From Buddleja alternifolia (taxonomy: Eukaryota; Streptophyta; Magnoliopsida; Lamiales; Scrophulariaceae), in NCBI GenBank assembly GCA_019426215.1, contig CM033408.1:5583077-5647076 (forward strand): DNA of 64,000 bases, read 5' to 3'. Below, piece by piece: positions 42,734-55,396 of this stretch. The notes under the pieces were generated by a model, which saw nothing but the letters and a program-made list of their open reading frames with translations, was not told the origin of the DNA and ran no database searches. Position 1 is the stretch's first letter. Each line of letters starts with the position of its first letter. The position numbers and the translations under genes are program-made.

Positions 42734-45700
42734 ATGGATCGAAGTTGGATTTTAGCGGATCGTATGTCGGAGCAATATAAGAAAGGGGTGAAAGAGTTCA
42801 TCAAGTTTGCGGTTGAGCATGCACCGGATCCGACTAGGATCACTTGCACGTGTTTAAGTTGTTGTTTTGGAAAGAGAATTAGTCCACATGACTTGGAAGA
42901 TCATTTGGTTTGTAATGGAATAGATAAAAGCTACACACGTTGGACAAGACACGGTGAAAGCAATGCCACGTCAAATGATTTGGGTGGTACATGTGACATC
43001 CGGGTTTTTCTTAACTAATGCAATGATTAGTACAAATATGCCAAGAGACTATTTTGGACACGTGGATTGTCCTAATATCAATATATATCCATGTAGGGGC
43101 TGAATTTTAACTCCTATTGGTATAGGGGTTACTAAATAAAATAGAACATGACAAGGGCTATGAGACAAATAGAAAAATTGCCACCAAGCCCTTATCACAT
43201 CCTATATATATACATCTATCTAGCTCCTTCATTTACCCCTCATTTCAACCAACTGGTTCTTGCTCTAAAAGATTAGAAATTCTTATCAATTATCATCTCT
43301 TTTAAGCTCTCAAATCATTCAAGAGAACCATGAAAAGAGAGAGCTCAACCCACAACAACAACATCATATTTTCCAAGCAATTTTCGCAAGAAAATCCCAG
43401 CCTGGCAGTTTCTGTAATTTCCACTTTTGAGGGACCAAATGATGTCCAAATTGAGAGTTCTTTATCTCTACTTCTTCCCAAGAGGACAAGGAACAACAAT
43501 ATGAAATCGAATTTTCATTATATGCTACCAAACATTCCAGATTTTCCAAAAACCGTGAGCCCTGTTTTCGGTCCTGAATTGTGTCATCGCATTACAATAT
43601 TACTCTCTTGTTATTTTCTCATCAACCCAAATGCTAAGGTAAATCACCCTACACTATGTTAGTATGACTTTATTCTTGAATTCTTGGAATTAGAGTAGAA
43701 TTAGCTTTCAATTGTTCGATTAGAGTTTAGATTGTGACATGCATGAGGTGAATTGGAATGTATTGTTGAAACTTTTATTGCTTGTGTGAATGAGTGAAGG
43801 ATTTGGCTAATTTGTGGTAGATCCATGACCATATATGTATCTTATACATGGATAAGTAATTGCATGTGAGTTTTAACTTGTTTTCAAGAATCATTTAGGA
43901 CATGCATGATTGTTTTGTCATGAAAATAAAATGAACTCAATTTCAGTTTTTGCATGTGGGTTCTACAATGTATTTGAAGATCCAATTGAATGAAATTTGA
44001 AGCCAAAATAGTTTTCAATAAACTTTGTTGTGTTTGTAGAAAAATTGTGGAGTTTGGAAATATTTGGAGTTTTGGTGAATTTTATAAAAATTGGCAAACA
44101 ACTGTTGTCAAGGAATTACTTGTTTACAGATATGTTTGTTTTAAACTAAAGTTTTTGTATCTACAGATTTTATTTGGCTTCCAAAAACATTCAGATCTAT
44201 TTTGAGTGTCTTGTGAGCATGTCATATAAATTTTGAATTTTTCTGATGAACAGGGGATTTTATACAAACTTTTGAAATATATTACGCCTGTGTAAAAACA
44301 GCTTCTGTTTGGCTGGGTTTCGGTGGATGAAACACCTACTTAAAAATCTAGTTTACCTTTGAAACTTTTACCTGAAATTTTTCAGTAAGTTTTGGATGTT
44401 TCTGGAAAATTTCAGAAGTAAAATCATGTTCTATGAATTTTAATAAATTTTTAAACCAAAACAGCGCAGATTTCTTTTCTTAGTGTTTTGTCAATCTTTG
44501 AATATAATGAAGTTAAGCATAGTTGGGGAGAATAATATTTTGTGCATGATCATGTAGTTCATAGGACCGCATAGGCTTTTTCGGGTAGATTATTAAGACG
44601 AGTGTTAGAGAATAGGATTTCTAATATAATTCTTGGATTAGCAGGTGGTGTTGGTAAACCGCTCGAGGACGACGCTGAATAACTTGGAAGTTAGTGTGAG
44701 TTACCTCGCAAAACTATATTTATATGTCTTTCAAAATTGGAAGGAAGTTTTACTACATCCTATATATATATATATATATTTATATGCAATTTGTCATGGT
44801 TTTACCATTATCAAATAAATGAATTTCAATATTTTTCAAATAATATCAAAAGTACTTTTTCTAAACCATTGCATTGTACATTTTTCCAAAGTCATGAATC
44901 ATTTTAAATGCATATTTTAGAGTAAATGATTTTTAAGAAAGTATATCTTCAACAGACTTTTGAACACTTATTCACTAAAATTGATTGATTATTGTATTAT
45001 GAGCCAAAAGGCCACTATTGCATCAACTGTGAATTTATGTGATTGCATATTATATATGGTTGAGTGTCGGGCCCAAGTGTCGGGCGTGGACAGGGCTAGG
45101 GTTCGGCTGGACAGGCACGGGCCTGCGGTCTTAAAACGGTTCCCGCTATCCACGGACAAATCCCAACACCTAAAGACGGAGTGTTCTGAGGGTGAGTGGG
45201 TCGTAGGAATTGAATTGTGGCATACCCGGGATATGACCAAACAGGCTTCGCGAGCCTAAGTGGGGAGGCATAAGGTGATGGCTTTTAAGCCGATTGTTCA
45301 GGGGTGACAAGGAAGAAGCAGCGGGACCCAAAGTGCTATGAGCAAAGTCATCGGACGCGATGCTACTGCTAACATGGCCCCCTACTACTTAAATGTGAAA
45401 GGTAAATTTTACTGTAACTGCCTATTGATTGAATGCATATACTAAGTGTTTATACTAAATTTTTGGCGTAATATCACCTATTGCTTAACTGCTATCATGA
45501 ACGCAAATGTCATTTTAACTATTTCAATGATTTTCTGAAAAATAAAAAGTATTATTGATTTCATCTCATGAACTTATGGTTTTGGGTCTAAAAAACTATT
45601 TTAAGCACCTTTCACACAAACACTGGCGCTCACTAAGCCTTTGCTTAAGTATATCACTTTCTTCCTTCCAGTTAGAGGTGAGTTGGGCAATGAGACTGGA

Positions 45701-48700
45701 TTGGAGGATCATGAGTGTAGACATGGGCAAACCTAGAGGTGAGTATTGCAGTTTGAGCCATGAATAGTAAGTTTGCTTAATATGTTTGGTTGACGTTAGG
45801 GCCGTGACCCTACTAGATAAATTGCCGAAGTGTGTCAGATTTTGGATTGGACTACTTAACTGAAAGGTTCAAGCTTTTAGTTTAGGCCCCTTTCAGCGCT
45901 AAAACTTGGGGCGTGACAGTACATCATACCCATCACAGGATTTGGACATGGATGATTATGAGCCTGATCGTTTGGAGGAGATGACAAATGTGAATGAGGA
46001 GGATTTGCGAAATTGTCCTAAAATGTTTTACAATTTGATTAGTGATTCAAAGACACCCCTGTATACTGGTAGTAAATTCACAAGATTGAAAGCAGTGCTA
46101 AACTTCTACAAGTTAAAAGCCTACAATGGATGGAGTGATAAGAGCTTCATAGACTTGCTTGGTCTATTAAAAAGCATGCTACCCGAGGATATTGTGTTAC
46201 CTAATTGTACTAATGAGGCTAAACAGTTGTTAACCTCAATTGGCATGGGATATGAGAGGATACATGTTTGTCTCAATGATTGCATATTGTTTAGAAATGA
46301 CTGTGCATCATTGAAGGCGTGGCCGAAATGTGGCGCCTCACAGTACAAGAAGAATGGATCTGCTCCTGTCAAAACAATGCAGTATTTGCCCATAATACCT
46401 AGATTTAGGCGCATGTACAGTAGTAAAGAGTTTGCCAAGAAATTGACATGACATGCTGATAGAAGGCTTGAAGAAGGGATTGAAGGCGACAAGATTCGAC
46501 ACCCCTCAGATTCTCCCCAATGGAAAAAGATTGATGATGATTTCCCTGAATTTGGGGAAGAACAAAGAAACCTATGCCTTGTATTAGCTACAAATGGCAT
46601 GAACCTACATGGCTTGTAAAGTAGCTCGCATAGTACATGGCCGGTGAGTTTGATGATCTACAACCTACCCCCATCACGATGCATGAAGCGAGAGCATATA
46701 ATGATGCCTATACTCATTTCTAGGCCGAAACAACATGGAAATGATATAGATGTCTACTTGGCTCCTTTAATTGAGGATTTGAAGGTTTTGTGGGAGACCG
46801 GTATTGAAGTATATGATGGGTTTAGAAAAGAAAGTTTCAATTTCAGAGTCATGTTATTTGGAACAATCAATGATTTTTCAGCAAGAGCTAATCTCGAGGG
46901 ACATAGTGTACATGGTCAATGCGGATGCCCCCATATGTGTCAAGAGTACAGATCAATATCGATTATCACACTCTCATAAATATGCATTCCAAGGGCATCG
47001 CAGATGGCTGAAGCGGAAACATTGATATCGTCGGTGGAAGAAAGCTTTCAATGGGAAGATATAAGAAGGCCGAGCTCCTAAATGCTTGACTGGTGAAGAG
47101 GTGTTTGAGAAGGTAAAAGACTTGGACATCAAATGTGGAAAGACTTTTGCAGGTGGCCTTGCAAAAACTGGGTAGAAAAAGAGGTCAATTTTCTTTGAGT
47201 TGCTGTATTGGAAGTCCTTACATGTTAAATATTTTCTTGATATTATGCACATTGAGAAAAATGTATTTGATAGTGTCATTGGTACACTTCTAAATGTGTC
47301 CGGAAAGGCAAAAGATGGCATAAAAGCAAGGTTGGACTTGGTTGAAATGAAGATAAGAGGTAAATTGGCACCAACAAAGAGGAAAAACGTACTTATTTGC
47401 CTCTAGCAACTCACACTCTATCTAGGAAAGAAAAAATTGCATTATGTGAGTTTGTTTTTGGAGTGAAAATTCCAGAAGGGTATTTTTCAAACATTAGCAG
47501 TCTTGTATCAATGAAGGACTTGAAGTTAAAGCACATGAAGACTCATGATTGTCATGTAATCATGGATCATTTGCTACCAATTGCTATACCGGGCATTTTG
47601 CCAAAAAAGGTGAGAGAAACTATAACTAGATTATGTTTCTTCTTCAAAGCTATGTGGAGCAAGGTGTTTGATCCTGAACAATTACTTGCACTTCAGAAAC
47701 AAATTGTCATCACTTTGTGTTAGTTTGAGATGATATAATGACTCGCCTACCTGTTCACTTGGTTAGAGAGACACAACTATGTGGATCGGCTTTTATGAGA
47801 TCTATGTATCCGGTTGAGCGTTACATAAAGGTATTGAAAGGCTACGTGAAAAATTGTAGTCAACCGGAAGGTTGCATTATTGAACGGTACATAGTTGATG
47901 AAGCCATTACATTTTGCACAAAATATCTGGCAGATTCTAACGTTGCAGAGCTTCTAAAGTCTCATGTTATGGGAGGGAGAACAGAAGGAGAAAGCATAAT
48001 TGGAAAGCAATTAGTTAGTATTCCTTGCACACAAAGAGAGCAGGCACACCTATATGTGCTCCACAACACCGATGAGGTTGACCCATATGTTGAAGAGCAC
48101 GAGGACCAACTTAGGAGATTAAATCCAAATAAAAATGAGAACTGGATTTCAAGAGAGCATAACAAGAGTTTCATCGATTAGTTGCGAAAGCATATCAAAG
48201 AGAAACAGAAAGAGAATCCAAATTCAGTTTCAGATAAATTGACACGGTTGTCGATGGGTTCGGGTAGACTAGTATTTTGTTATTCAGGTTATCGTATAAA
48301 TGGTTGCACATTCTATACAAAAGACCAAGATGAACGAAGTACAATGCAGAATAGTGGGGTGAGTCTTATAGCTCAAGCAATGCATATCTCAAGTACGAAA
48401 GATAAGAACCCTATCTATGCCGATTTATCATACTATGGGGTGATTGAACATATATGGGGGTTGGATTATAGTTGATTTCGGGTGCCTATATTTGGGTGTA
48501 GGTGGGCTGACAATAAAAATGGTGTCCAAAATAATGAAATAGGCTTCACTCGAGTTGACCTTGAAAGGGTGGCATACAAAGATAAACCTTTCATTTTGGC
48601 ATCACAAGCTAAGCAAGTGTTTTTTATCACTGATCCTATTGATAGGAGGTGGTCCATTGTTTTATCATCAAACAAGAATACTTGTATTGAGGATGATGAT

Positions 48701-48748
48701 GAAGAAAGTGAAGATGATGGAGGAAATCCTATCTTAGGTGATTCATAA
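42734..48748 (+). pseudogene. CACTA transposase (Transpos_assoc, Transposase_21, DUF4218, DUF4216), broken
   Basis: It starts at ATG 42734 with the N-terminal transposase-associated domain (MDRSWILADR, CTCLSCCFGK..S..DLEDHLVCNGIDKSYTRW). After a solo LTR (42992-45918) the frame resumes at 45919. The Transposase_21 core follows: NLISDSKTPLYTGSKFTRL, LPEDIVLPNC and DCILFRNDCASLKAWPKCGA (45924-46451). A TGA breaks it at 46449-46451, and 46500-46979 continues with SDSPQWKKIDDDFPEFGEE, HGNDIDVYLAPLIEDLKVLW and INDFSARANLEGHS in shifted frames. 47200-47406 has DIMHIEKNVFDSVIGTLLN. 47738-48181 is DUF4218-like (YPVERYIKVLKGYVKN..PEG). 48482-48748 is DUF4216-like (DRRWSIVLSSNKNT). Confidence 0.9.
42992..45918. 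mobile_element. Solo LTR (2.9 kb) inside the CACTA transposase
   Basis: From TGTGACATCCGGG to GGGGCGTGACA, with perfect 5-bp GTACA duplications (42987-42991 and 45919-45923). The transposase frame continues across it in phase. No gag or pol motifs and no internal direct LTR pair are seen, so it is a solo LTR, probably of a Gypsy element, or a compact non-autonomous element. A TATATATATAC promoter-like tract lies at about 43203-43213, and a short frame at 43330-43662 has no known product. Confidence 0.82.
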
Positions 48749-48844
48749 TTAATTGATAGTGATGATGACTTAGATATCAGTGATGATGAATTGTATATGT
48801 GACAAGATCACCAAGAGGGGATATGGATTAATCCATCAGTTCGT

Positions 48845-49306
48845 CGGTGTACTAAAAAAATGGTTGCACCGATGGGAAATAAAAGACTACTAAGCCAACG
48901 ATAAAAAGAAAACAATGAAAGGTATTTGAACTTATTTGATAATCATATGATAGACTTATTTTCTGATCTTCAAATTCTGAAATAAAGTAAAAAATATAGC
49001 ATATTCATGGCATCTTCATAGATTTTATAAGTGAGTTTACTTTAACAAGAAATAATCTATGCATCTTTGTAATCTTTATTAAAAATGGTCATACCGATGG
49101 AAAGCAAAAGGCTACGCCAACGATAAAAAGAAAACGATGAAATGTATTTGAACTTATTTGATAATTATATGATAGACTTATTTTCTGATCTTCAAATTCT
49201 AAAATAAAGTAAAAATTATACCATATTCATGGCATCTTCATAGATTTCATAAGTGAGTTTACTTTAACAAGAAATAATCTATGCATTTTTGTAATCTTTA
49301 TTGCTT
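48845..49306. repeat. About 225-bp tandem duplication in the CACTA element
   Basis: The segment with AACGATAAAAAGAAAAC, GGTATTTGAACTTATTTGATAA, TTTCTGATCTTCAAATTCT and TTTACTTTAACAAGAAATAA occurs at about 48858-49080 and again at 49083-49304, with few differences. Intergenic between transposase and second gene. Confidence 0.9.
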
Positions 49307-49370
49307 CTAATTTAAAATTATGTTGTTGGTATATGAATCTAATTTTTGTATTTTTAGTTTTTGTAGGTCG

Positions 49371-50808
49371 ATGGCTTCAGAGCGTGCTGGAAGTTTTCCC
49401 GAGGAGGATGGACGTGGAGCAGACAAACGTGTTGAAGCTGAGATAAGGAGAAGTGTCACGATGATGAGAAAAGTCTTCAATGCAAGAATTAAAGGCATAA
49501 AGCTACCTGTCGGCTGGAATGAGAAAGGCCTAGCAGTTAACCCAAACAAAGCAACACTTGTTGGTTGCATAGGAGATGTGGCTCGGCAGAAGGTGTCGAC
49601 AAGTCTCGGCACCCACAAAAAATGCAATTTGGGATAAAGTGGCGGTAATTTGGTTCTTATCATGTTTCTAATTGTTAATTTTTTTTTGTTGATTTAAATT
49701 TCTATAACTTATAATTTCATATATACTTTGTTGTGTGTTTTTTTATAGTTGTCTATTGATATTGAGGAAAAGAGAAAAAAAATACATACTAGCAGAAGCT
49801 GGGAAGCTAGAACGAAACTTCAGGAGCTACTTGAGTAGAGTGTGGGTACGGGATGATGATGGGAACATTAATTACAACCCACCCTCACAATATGAGATAC
49901 CTCAAGCTGATTGAACGACATTTTTAGATGTTCGCCCAAGTAAAGAGTTCCAGGTAGGCATTTTAATTTACGGTTTCATTTGTTGGTTACTGCGTTTATA
50001 TGTAACTAATACATTGACTAGTGCTTTGATTATGTAATAAACAACAACTAAGTAGGGGAAATCAGGAAAGAGCAAAGGATCCTGAATATCCTTATAGGAA
50101 ATCACGTCTTGGACATGCTCTTGTGGAGCAAATTGAGGTATGTAGTTCATTTAACAGTAAATCCTTACAATTTTTTTAATAAAAATTCCTTGTTAATATA
50201 TATATATATATATTAATCAAAATATAGATGAAAAAAATAAAGGAAACAAAGTCAGATTGCACAGAGGTGACACGAGCACTCATGTGGAAGATTTCACATT
50301 CCGATAAAAAGAATGAGATTGATAATGTCAATGTTAGAAGAGTAGTGAATAAAATGGTGGGTTATTTGCAATTTTAGCTCTATAATGTGTTGTATGTTTT
50401 TTTTGAAATACTTTTGAAGGAGCAAAGTTCACTAAGTTTTTTTATTTTTTAAATGTATTATTACAGGAGTGCATATCACAAGAGAGTACTATCCATAGTG
50501 GAAACGATAGGAGCCGGGATAATCTATTGGCTAAAGCTCTTAAAAAGGAGAATTCGGGTCACGTTAGGGGTGTTGGCTTTGGGGTATCACAAAGAGAGTA
50601 CTTTATGGATCCAAAACCTTCTAAACAGATGGAGATGGAAAACTTGAGAAGAGTGGTGAAGGACCTCACCGAATCACTATCCTCCTTGCAACGCGAGATT
50701 GCCGAGTTGCGGGCGTCTGGGTCGCGTCAGCCACATGAAGATGAGGCGATTTCTTTGAAAGATAGCTGCCCAGAACCAATTAAGATGCTTCCTGAGGTAA
50801 TGATCTGA
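49371..50808 (+). pseudogene. CACTA second-gene remnant (plant En/Spm Transposase_24-like)
   Basis: Exon-like frames: 49371-49637 starts MASERAGSFPEEDGRG. Pieces at 49790-49970 and 50060-50140 (RKSRLGHALVEQIE-like) are joined by probable introns. 50470-50808 has SQESTIHSGNDRSRDNLLAKA, HVRGVGFGVSQREYFMDP, then a coiled coil (ENLRRVVKDLTESLSSLQREIAEL). The G.VRGVG.G..PS..F signature followed by a coiled coil is typical of the TNPA-like or Transposase_24 partner. Several stops. Confidence 0.7.
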
Positions 50809-50879
50809 ACTTGTTTAGTGATCATGTAACTTGCAACTCTCTATTTCTATAAAATACACAAAATTTTCTAATATAATGG

Positions 50880-52625
50880 TATATATATGTAGGTTAAGGC
50901 GCAATGTCAATTAGCACTTTCATTATCGTCATATTGTGTGGTGACTAAAGGACATATGTTCAATCGACCATAGGACAGAACACTTTACAACCGTCCTTTA
51001 CCCACCAACCATATGAAAGTTTGCATTGACACTGCAATTGAGGAAGATACACCCCTACCAGTCCCTCTCAATGATGAAGTGCTCATGATTTCTGATGCTT
51101 TGGGTACCTATGTTGCTTGGCCTATGAGTCTTGTCATTGTCAATAATGCATCGGTATGTAATTAATAGCTAGCCATTAATAAATTATAAAAATTATTTAA
51201 GGTTACTAAATATATTTTGGTATATAACATTCACGTTTTGTTTTCTTTGCTTAAATAATCTCTTGGACCATCCAAATCAGTTGGAAATCAGAAATCAGGG
51301 ACGTCCAAGCACTCAGTTGTCAAGCCAAGACCTCCAGTGGCCAAGCTTACACGTGAAGGTGACAGATGTGAAGACCTTGTACTAGATGAATTCCCTAGGG
51401 ATCTTTTATTTCTTGGAAAGTACATGAAGAGAATGTCTATTGATGACCAGATCACTATAGACTTGGAGAAAAGAATTATAATTTTGAATTCCAAGAGTAT
51501 ATTGGGAGAGAGAGGATCTGTCACCTTTTGCGTCAAGAAGAGATAGGAGCCTCTGTCATTTCAGTGTATATCGAGTAAGTTTTTTAATTATTTTATTGCA
51601 TCTGAACTATGATTATTTTCGTTACTCAAATTTATTTTATGCTCAATTTAGGCTTTTATGGGTTAATTACATGGTCCCCGAAAGGAAAGAAAGTCGTTTC
51701 GGGTTCCTTAGCCCACATGCTATATATGCGGGATTAGGTATTCCGCAAATTGAACAAGTGCAATTCATAGCAAATGCTATGATAGAGAGCGCACAAATGA
51801 ATAAGTTATTTCTTGCACCTTACAACACCGCGTGAGCTACTAAAGACCCAACTTTAATTTGTAAAACTTGTTACGCAAAATTAATTTTGAACTTATCTTT
51901 TGAATGTTTTTTAGGGGACATTGGTTGTTGCTCGTGATTGATCCATTTTAATAGGTCGTTTATTATCTGGATTCTATGCATGGTGATCTGGATAACCGAT
52001 TTGACATGAAAAAAAAAATGAATCAGTAAGTTTTTCATTTTATCAATGTATCCATTATATTTAATATTATTTTTAAAGTGTATATATCTTCCTAGATTTC
52101 ACATATTTGCTTGTTTTTGACATATTTTCTTGTTTTTTGTATTTTTTTTTACAGGGCTGTGTTCATATTTCGTGCAAATCAGAACAACCAATTGAAGAAA
52201 TCCAAAAACAAGACCTGTAAATGGATTAGTATAAAGGTTAGTGTTTTCTAGTTTCAAGAGATTATTTGTATAAAATTTAGTGTTCTAATAAAACCTTGAT
52301 TACTTTTGTAGTGCCCCCGACAGACAAACGACATAGATTGTGGCTTATTCGTTATGAGATTAATGAAGGAGATTATTAGCCACAGAGAATCTACAACCCC
52401 AATAGCAGTATACATAATCCTAGTACTTAGTTATTTCCCTTTTGAAGTTATTAAACCTTTGGTAGCTAACTGAAACGTCCTTTGGGTTTGCAATCTCTAT
52501 CTTGCAGTACTTTCATGATTGTCGATGCCCCTTCTACACTCAAGTGCAAATTGATAAAGTACGTAAAGAAGTGGCACAATACATTTTCGAATGCGTTAGA
52601 AATTGGGTAATGTATTTTTTGTAAA
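50880..52625 (+). pseudogene. CACTA-encoded Ulp1-like (C48) cysteine protease region, broken
   Basis: The DUF8039-like lead-in at about 50890-51160 is VKAQCQLALSLS and later VLMISDALGTYVAWPMSLVIVNNAS. The protease part is 51330-52600: KLTREGDRCEDLVLDEFP, WVNYMVPERKES.. (51655-51835), then GHWLLLVIDPF with the catalytic His (about 51913). Two stops follow, then VVYYLDSMHGDLD with the Asp (about 51955-51995), and finally CPRQTNDIDCGLFVMRLMKEII with the oxyanion Gln and catalytic Cys (52312-52377). All catalytic positions are recognisable across introns and stops, but the frame is not functional. Confidence 0.8.
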
Positions 52626-52855
52626 TTGTGACTTGTTATAAATTGTTATTTGATTTGTTGTATGTAAATTGTGATTAGTTTAATTAGTTGATTGTAAACT
52701 CATGAGTTGTTGGAGATCATAAAATTTTGTTGTTGGAAGAGAGAATTGGTTATATTGAAGTTTTTGGTTTTTGTTGAATCTGTTGTGCTGTGTTGATTTG
52801 TTGAATTTTGTACAGGAAGGTTATAAGCTAAACACGCAAAATAAAATAAAAATAT

Positions 52856-53035
52856 ACCTATTACAGCGGTGAAAAAAATAACTGTTGTAATAGGCCAACC
52901 TATTACAGCGGTTAATAGTATAACCACTGTAATAGGTTGGCCTATTACAGCAGTTATTTTTGTAACCGTTGGAATAGGCCTGACCCCCTATTACAACGGT
53001 GCCTATTATAATGGTTAAAACCACTGTAATAGGCG
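52856..53035. repeat. Right subterminal repeats of the CACTA element
   Basis: About eight diverged copies of the CCTATTACAGYGGTT motif in both orientations, matching the left end. Confidence 0.85.
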
Positions 53036-53053
53036 TTTTTTGGGGTACTATTG

Positions 53054-53841
53054 ATTTGATAAAAAAGGAGTAATCATTCTTGGATTGAACAAATCCATGC
53101 TCATTCATAGACAAAATAAACTTATTATTCCATTATCTAGAAGCCTGTTTCAATCCATATAGAGATTTTAAAAGTTCGCATATGAGGCTTGACAGTTTTA
53201 CCTTTCTTATTAAAACCTGGTGGAATTGTCATGTAAACTTCCTAATGTAAATCTCCCTGTAAAAAAGCATTAGTAACATTCATTTGCCATAATGGCCAAT
53301 TATTTATAGCTGCTAAAGAAATTACAATCCTAACAGTCATATGTTTAGCAACTGGAGAAAAGGTTTTACTATAGTCTATTCCTTCCAATTTTGTATACCC
53401 TTTGGAAACAAGCCTTGCCTTATATCTTTTTATGCTTCCACCAGCTTTATATTTAATATTATATACCCACCTGTACCCTATAGGATGCTTATTAGGTGGC
53501 AAGTCTACTAGAATCCAGGTATTATTTAGCTCAAGGGCATTCACCTCAGTTATCATGGCTTGCTTCCATTTTTCATTTTGTTGAGCTTCTGAAAAACTTT
53601 TAGGAATGGATTCACTAGATACAGAAGTAAGATAAGCTCTATGTTTATGAGATATCTTATCATACTGAATGTAATTAGACAGAAGATAAGAAACTTTCTC
53701 AGTATAATTGGAATCTGGAATAAAAGGTGAAATGTAATCTTTTGCCCAATAAGGTGACTTATGGATCCTTTCAGATCTTCTAAGACCAAGATTATTAGTT
53801 TGAGAGGTCTGCGTAGGCAGATTAGAAGAAGTATTTTGCAC
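53054..53841 (-). pseudogene. Copia reverse transcriptase, N-terminal part (RVT_2)
   Basis: The frame 53242-53841 includes RSERIHKSPYW, SFSEAQQNEKWKQAMITEVNAL, TWILVDLPPNKHPIGYRWVY, YKARLVSKGYTKLEGIDYSKTFSPVAKHMTVR, then WQMNVTNAFLQGDLH. DVxNAFL, which carries a catalytic Asp in the family, reads NVTNAFL here (Asp changed to Asn). It continues to the CACTA border at 53053. Confidence 0.88.
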
Positions 53842-54900
53842 ATCAACATTAAAAGAATCAATCTCATGAGAAGGTGAATCAGTATATGGTATATGTAAAT
53901 GATCCTACACACTGGAATCAGGGGATTAGAAGCAGAATATGGCAGAATAAACTCATCATAATACATTTTCACATCTTGGATAGGAAATTGCTGCCTAGTA
54001 TCATCATTACTAGATATAGCAAAAGAAAAAATGTTCTCATGAAAAATCACATCCATAGAAACAAAGAAAGTATTATTGTTCAAATCTAACAACTTATAAC
54101 CTTTCTGATGAAGAACATAACCCATAAACACACATGGCTTGGATCTATGTTGAAACTTATCAAGCTGAGGGAGAACCTTAGCAAAACTTAAACATCCAAA
54201 AACCTTAAGATGATCATAAACAAGAGGTTTTCCATTAAGGACAAAAAAAGGAGTAGGAGTCCTATTAATGAGGTAAACAACAGCCAATACACACTCACCC
54301 CAATACTTCATAGGAACATGTGATAAAAACTTTAAGGATATAGCAACATCCAAGATATGCCTATGTTTCCTTTCAACAACTCCTTTTTGTTGAGGCTGAT
54401 AAACAATATCATGAGAATTGAATAATTTCTTGCATTCCTTACTACAAGATTCCCATGCATTATAAGTACTAATACACTTAATTTTAACATCATATTGAGT
54501 ACTAACATATATGAAAAAATTTCCAAAATATCAATCACATCAGATTTATATTTCATCAAAAAATCCAAGTAACTCTTGAAAAATCATCAATAATAGTCAA
54601 GACGTATGCTTCCTGATTATAAGTTTTTTCTCTATATGTCCCCATACATCAAGATGTAACAATTCAAAAATAACAGAAGTAGAGTCATTCTTCCTGGGAA
54701 AAGGATTTCTAGACTACTTTGCCAAAGGGCATATATCACAGTACATTTGTCCAAAATCCAAAGTGATATGAAGATCAGGAAGAAACTTAAACCTACTAAA
54801 AGACATATGACCAAATATCCTATGCCACAAATTGGTTTTACTACTTATAACATCATCATGAGATTTATTGAAAGCAACATTATTTTAATGGGAATCAACA
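53553..54900 (-). pseudogene. Copia GAG-pre-integrase and integrase
   Basis: The C-terminal integrase frame (53900-54353) is well preserved: FLSHVPMKYWGECVLAVVYLINRTP, PLVYDHLKVFGCLSFA, then FQHRSKPCVFMGY and GYKLLDLNN. Upstream, the core with the DDE residues is spread over several frames (54332-54568 and 54632-54814), so the catalytic region is disrupted by frameshifts. Confidence 0.85.
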
Positions 54901-55051
54901 ATATTAAGAGACAAGAGAAGATCAGTAGGGACTGGTTGAAGGTAATAGAAACGATTTTTCAATCTACAAATCCCCTTGATCTTGTCATTCCAAGTTCCCC
55001 GTATAAAACAAAAATTTGAATAGAAATTCACACACACATTATTATCATTTG

Positions 55052-55297
55052 TTAGTTTAGAGACAGATAACATATTTTGTTTAAATTCAAAATATAAAAA
55101 ACATCCTTAAGTTTTAAATCTATCCCCAAATTAACATCTCCAGTGTGAGTGACATTACTATGATTACCATTGGGTAATTTAACAGTGCTAGAAGTAATAC
55201 ACAAGACAAAGTTGTCATTTAACAAAGTATGATTAGCTAACATGTATTGGTTAGCTCTTGTGTCAATAATCCACATGACTAAATCATGCATATTCAC
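55052..55297 (-). pseudogene. Copia aspartic protease, active site mutated
   Basis: WIIDTRANQYMLAN at the position of the canonical W..D-S/T-G-A..HM site. The catalytic glycine is replaced by Arg. Downstream VKLPNGNHSNVTHTGDV and LKDVFYILNLN match the family. Predicted inactive. Confidence 0.85.
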
Positions 55298-55396
55298 AGA
55301 GGTAGAAAATTGAGATACAATACCTGCCTTATTGGCCGCAGCTAATCCAGAAGCTTTTCCATGAGTAAATGTTTCAGAGTTGTTCTTGGAAATCAG

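Larger units (their letters stand above)
41411..53050 (+). mobile_element. CACTA (En/Spm) transposon, 11.6 kb, formerly autonomous, with Ulp1-like protease
   Basis: The left end is CACTACTACAAAAATGGGC. The right end, reversed, is TAGTACCCCAAAAAACGCC and has lost the CAC. Flanking TTG duplications (41408-41410 and 53051-53053) fit the 3-bp rule, and the host Copia RT frame is restored across them. Subterminal zones carry CCTATTACAGCGGTT repeats in both orientations. Inside on the plus strand: a transposase gene (42734-48748), a second gene with Transposase_24-like parts (49371-50808) and a Ulp1-like C48 peptidase region (51250-52600). Stops and frameshifts make all three non-functional. A 2.9 kb solo LTR lies in the transposase. 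Confidence 0.92.

Noticed and set aside
46121..46600. 159-codon minus-strand frame
   Set aside because: Antisense shadow of the CACTA transposase, whose sense frame shows clear domain motifs.
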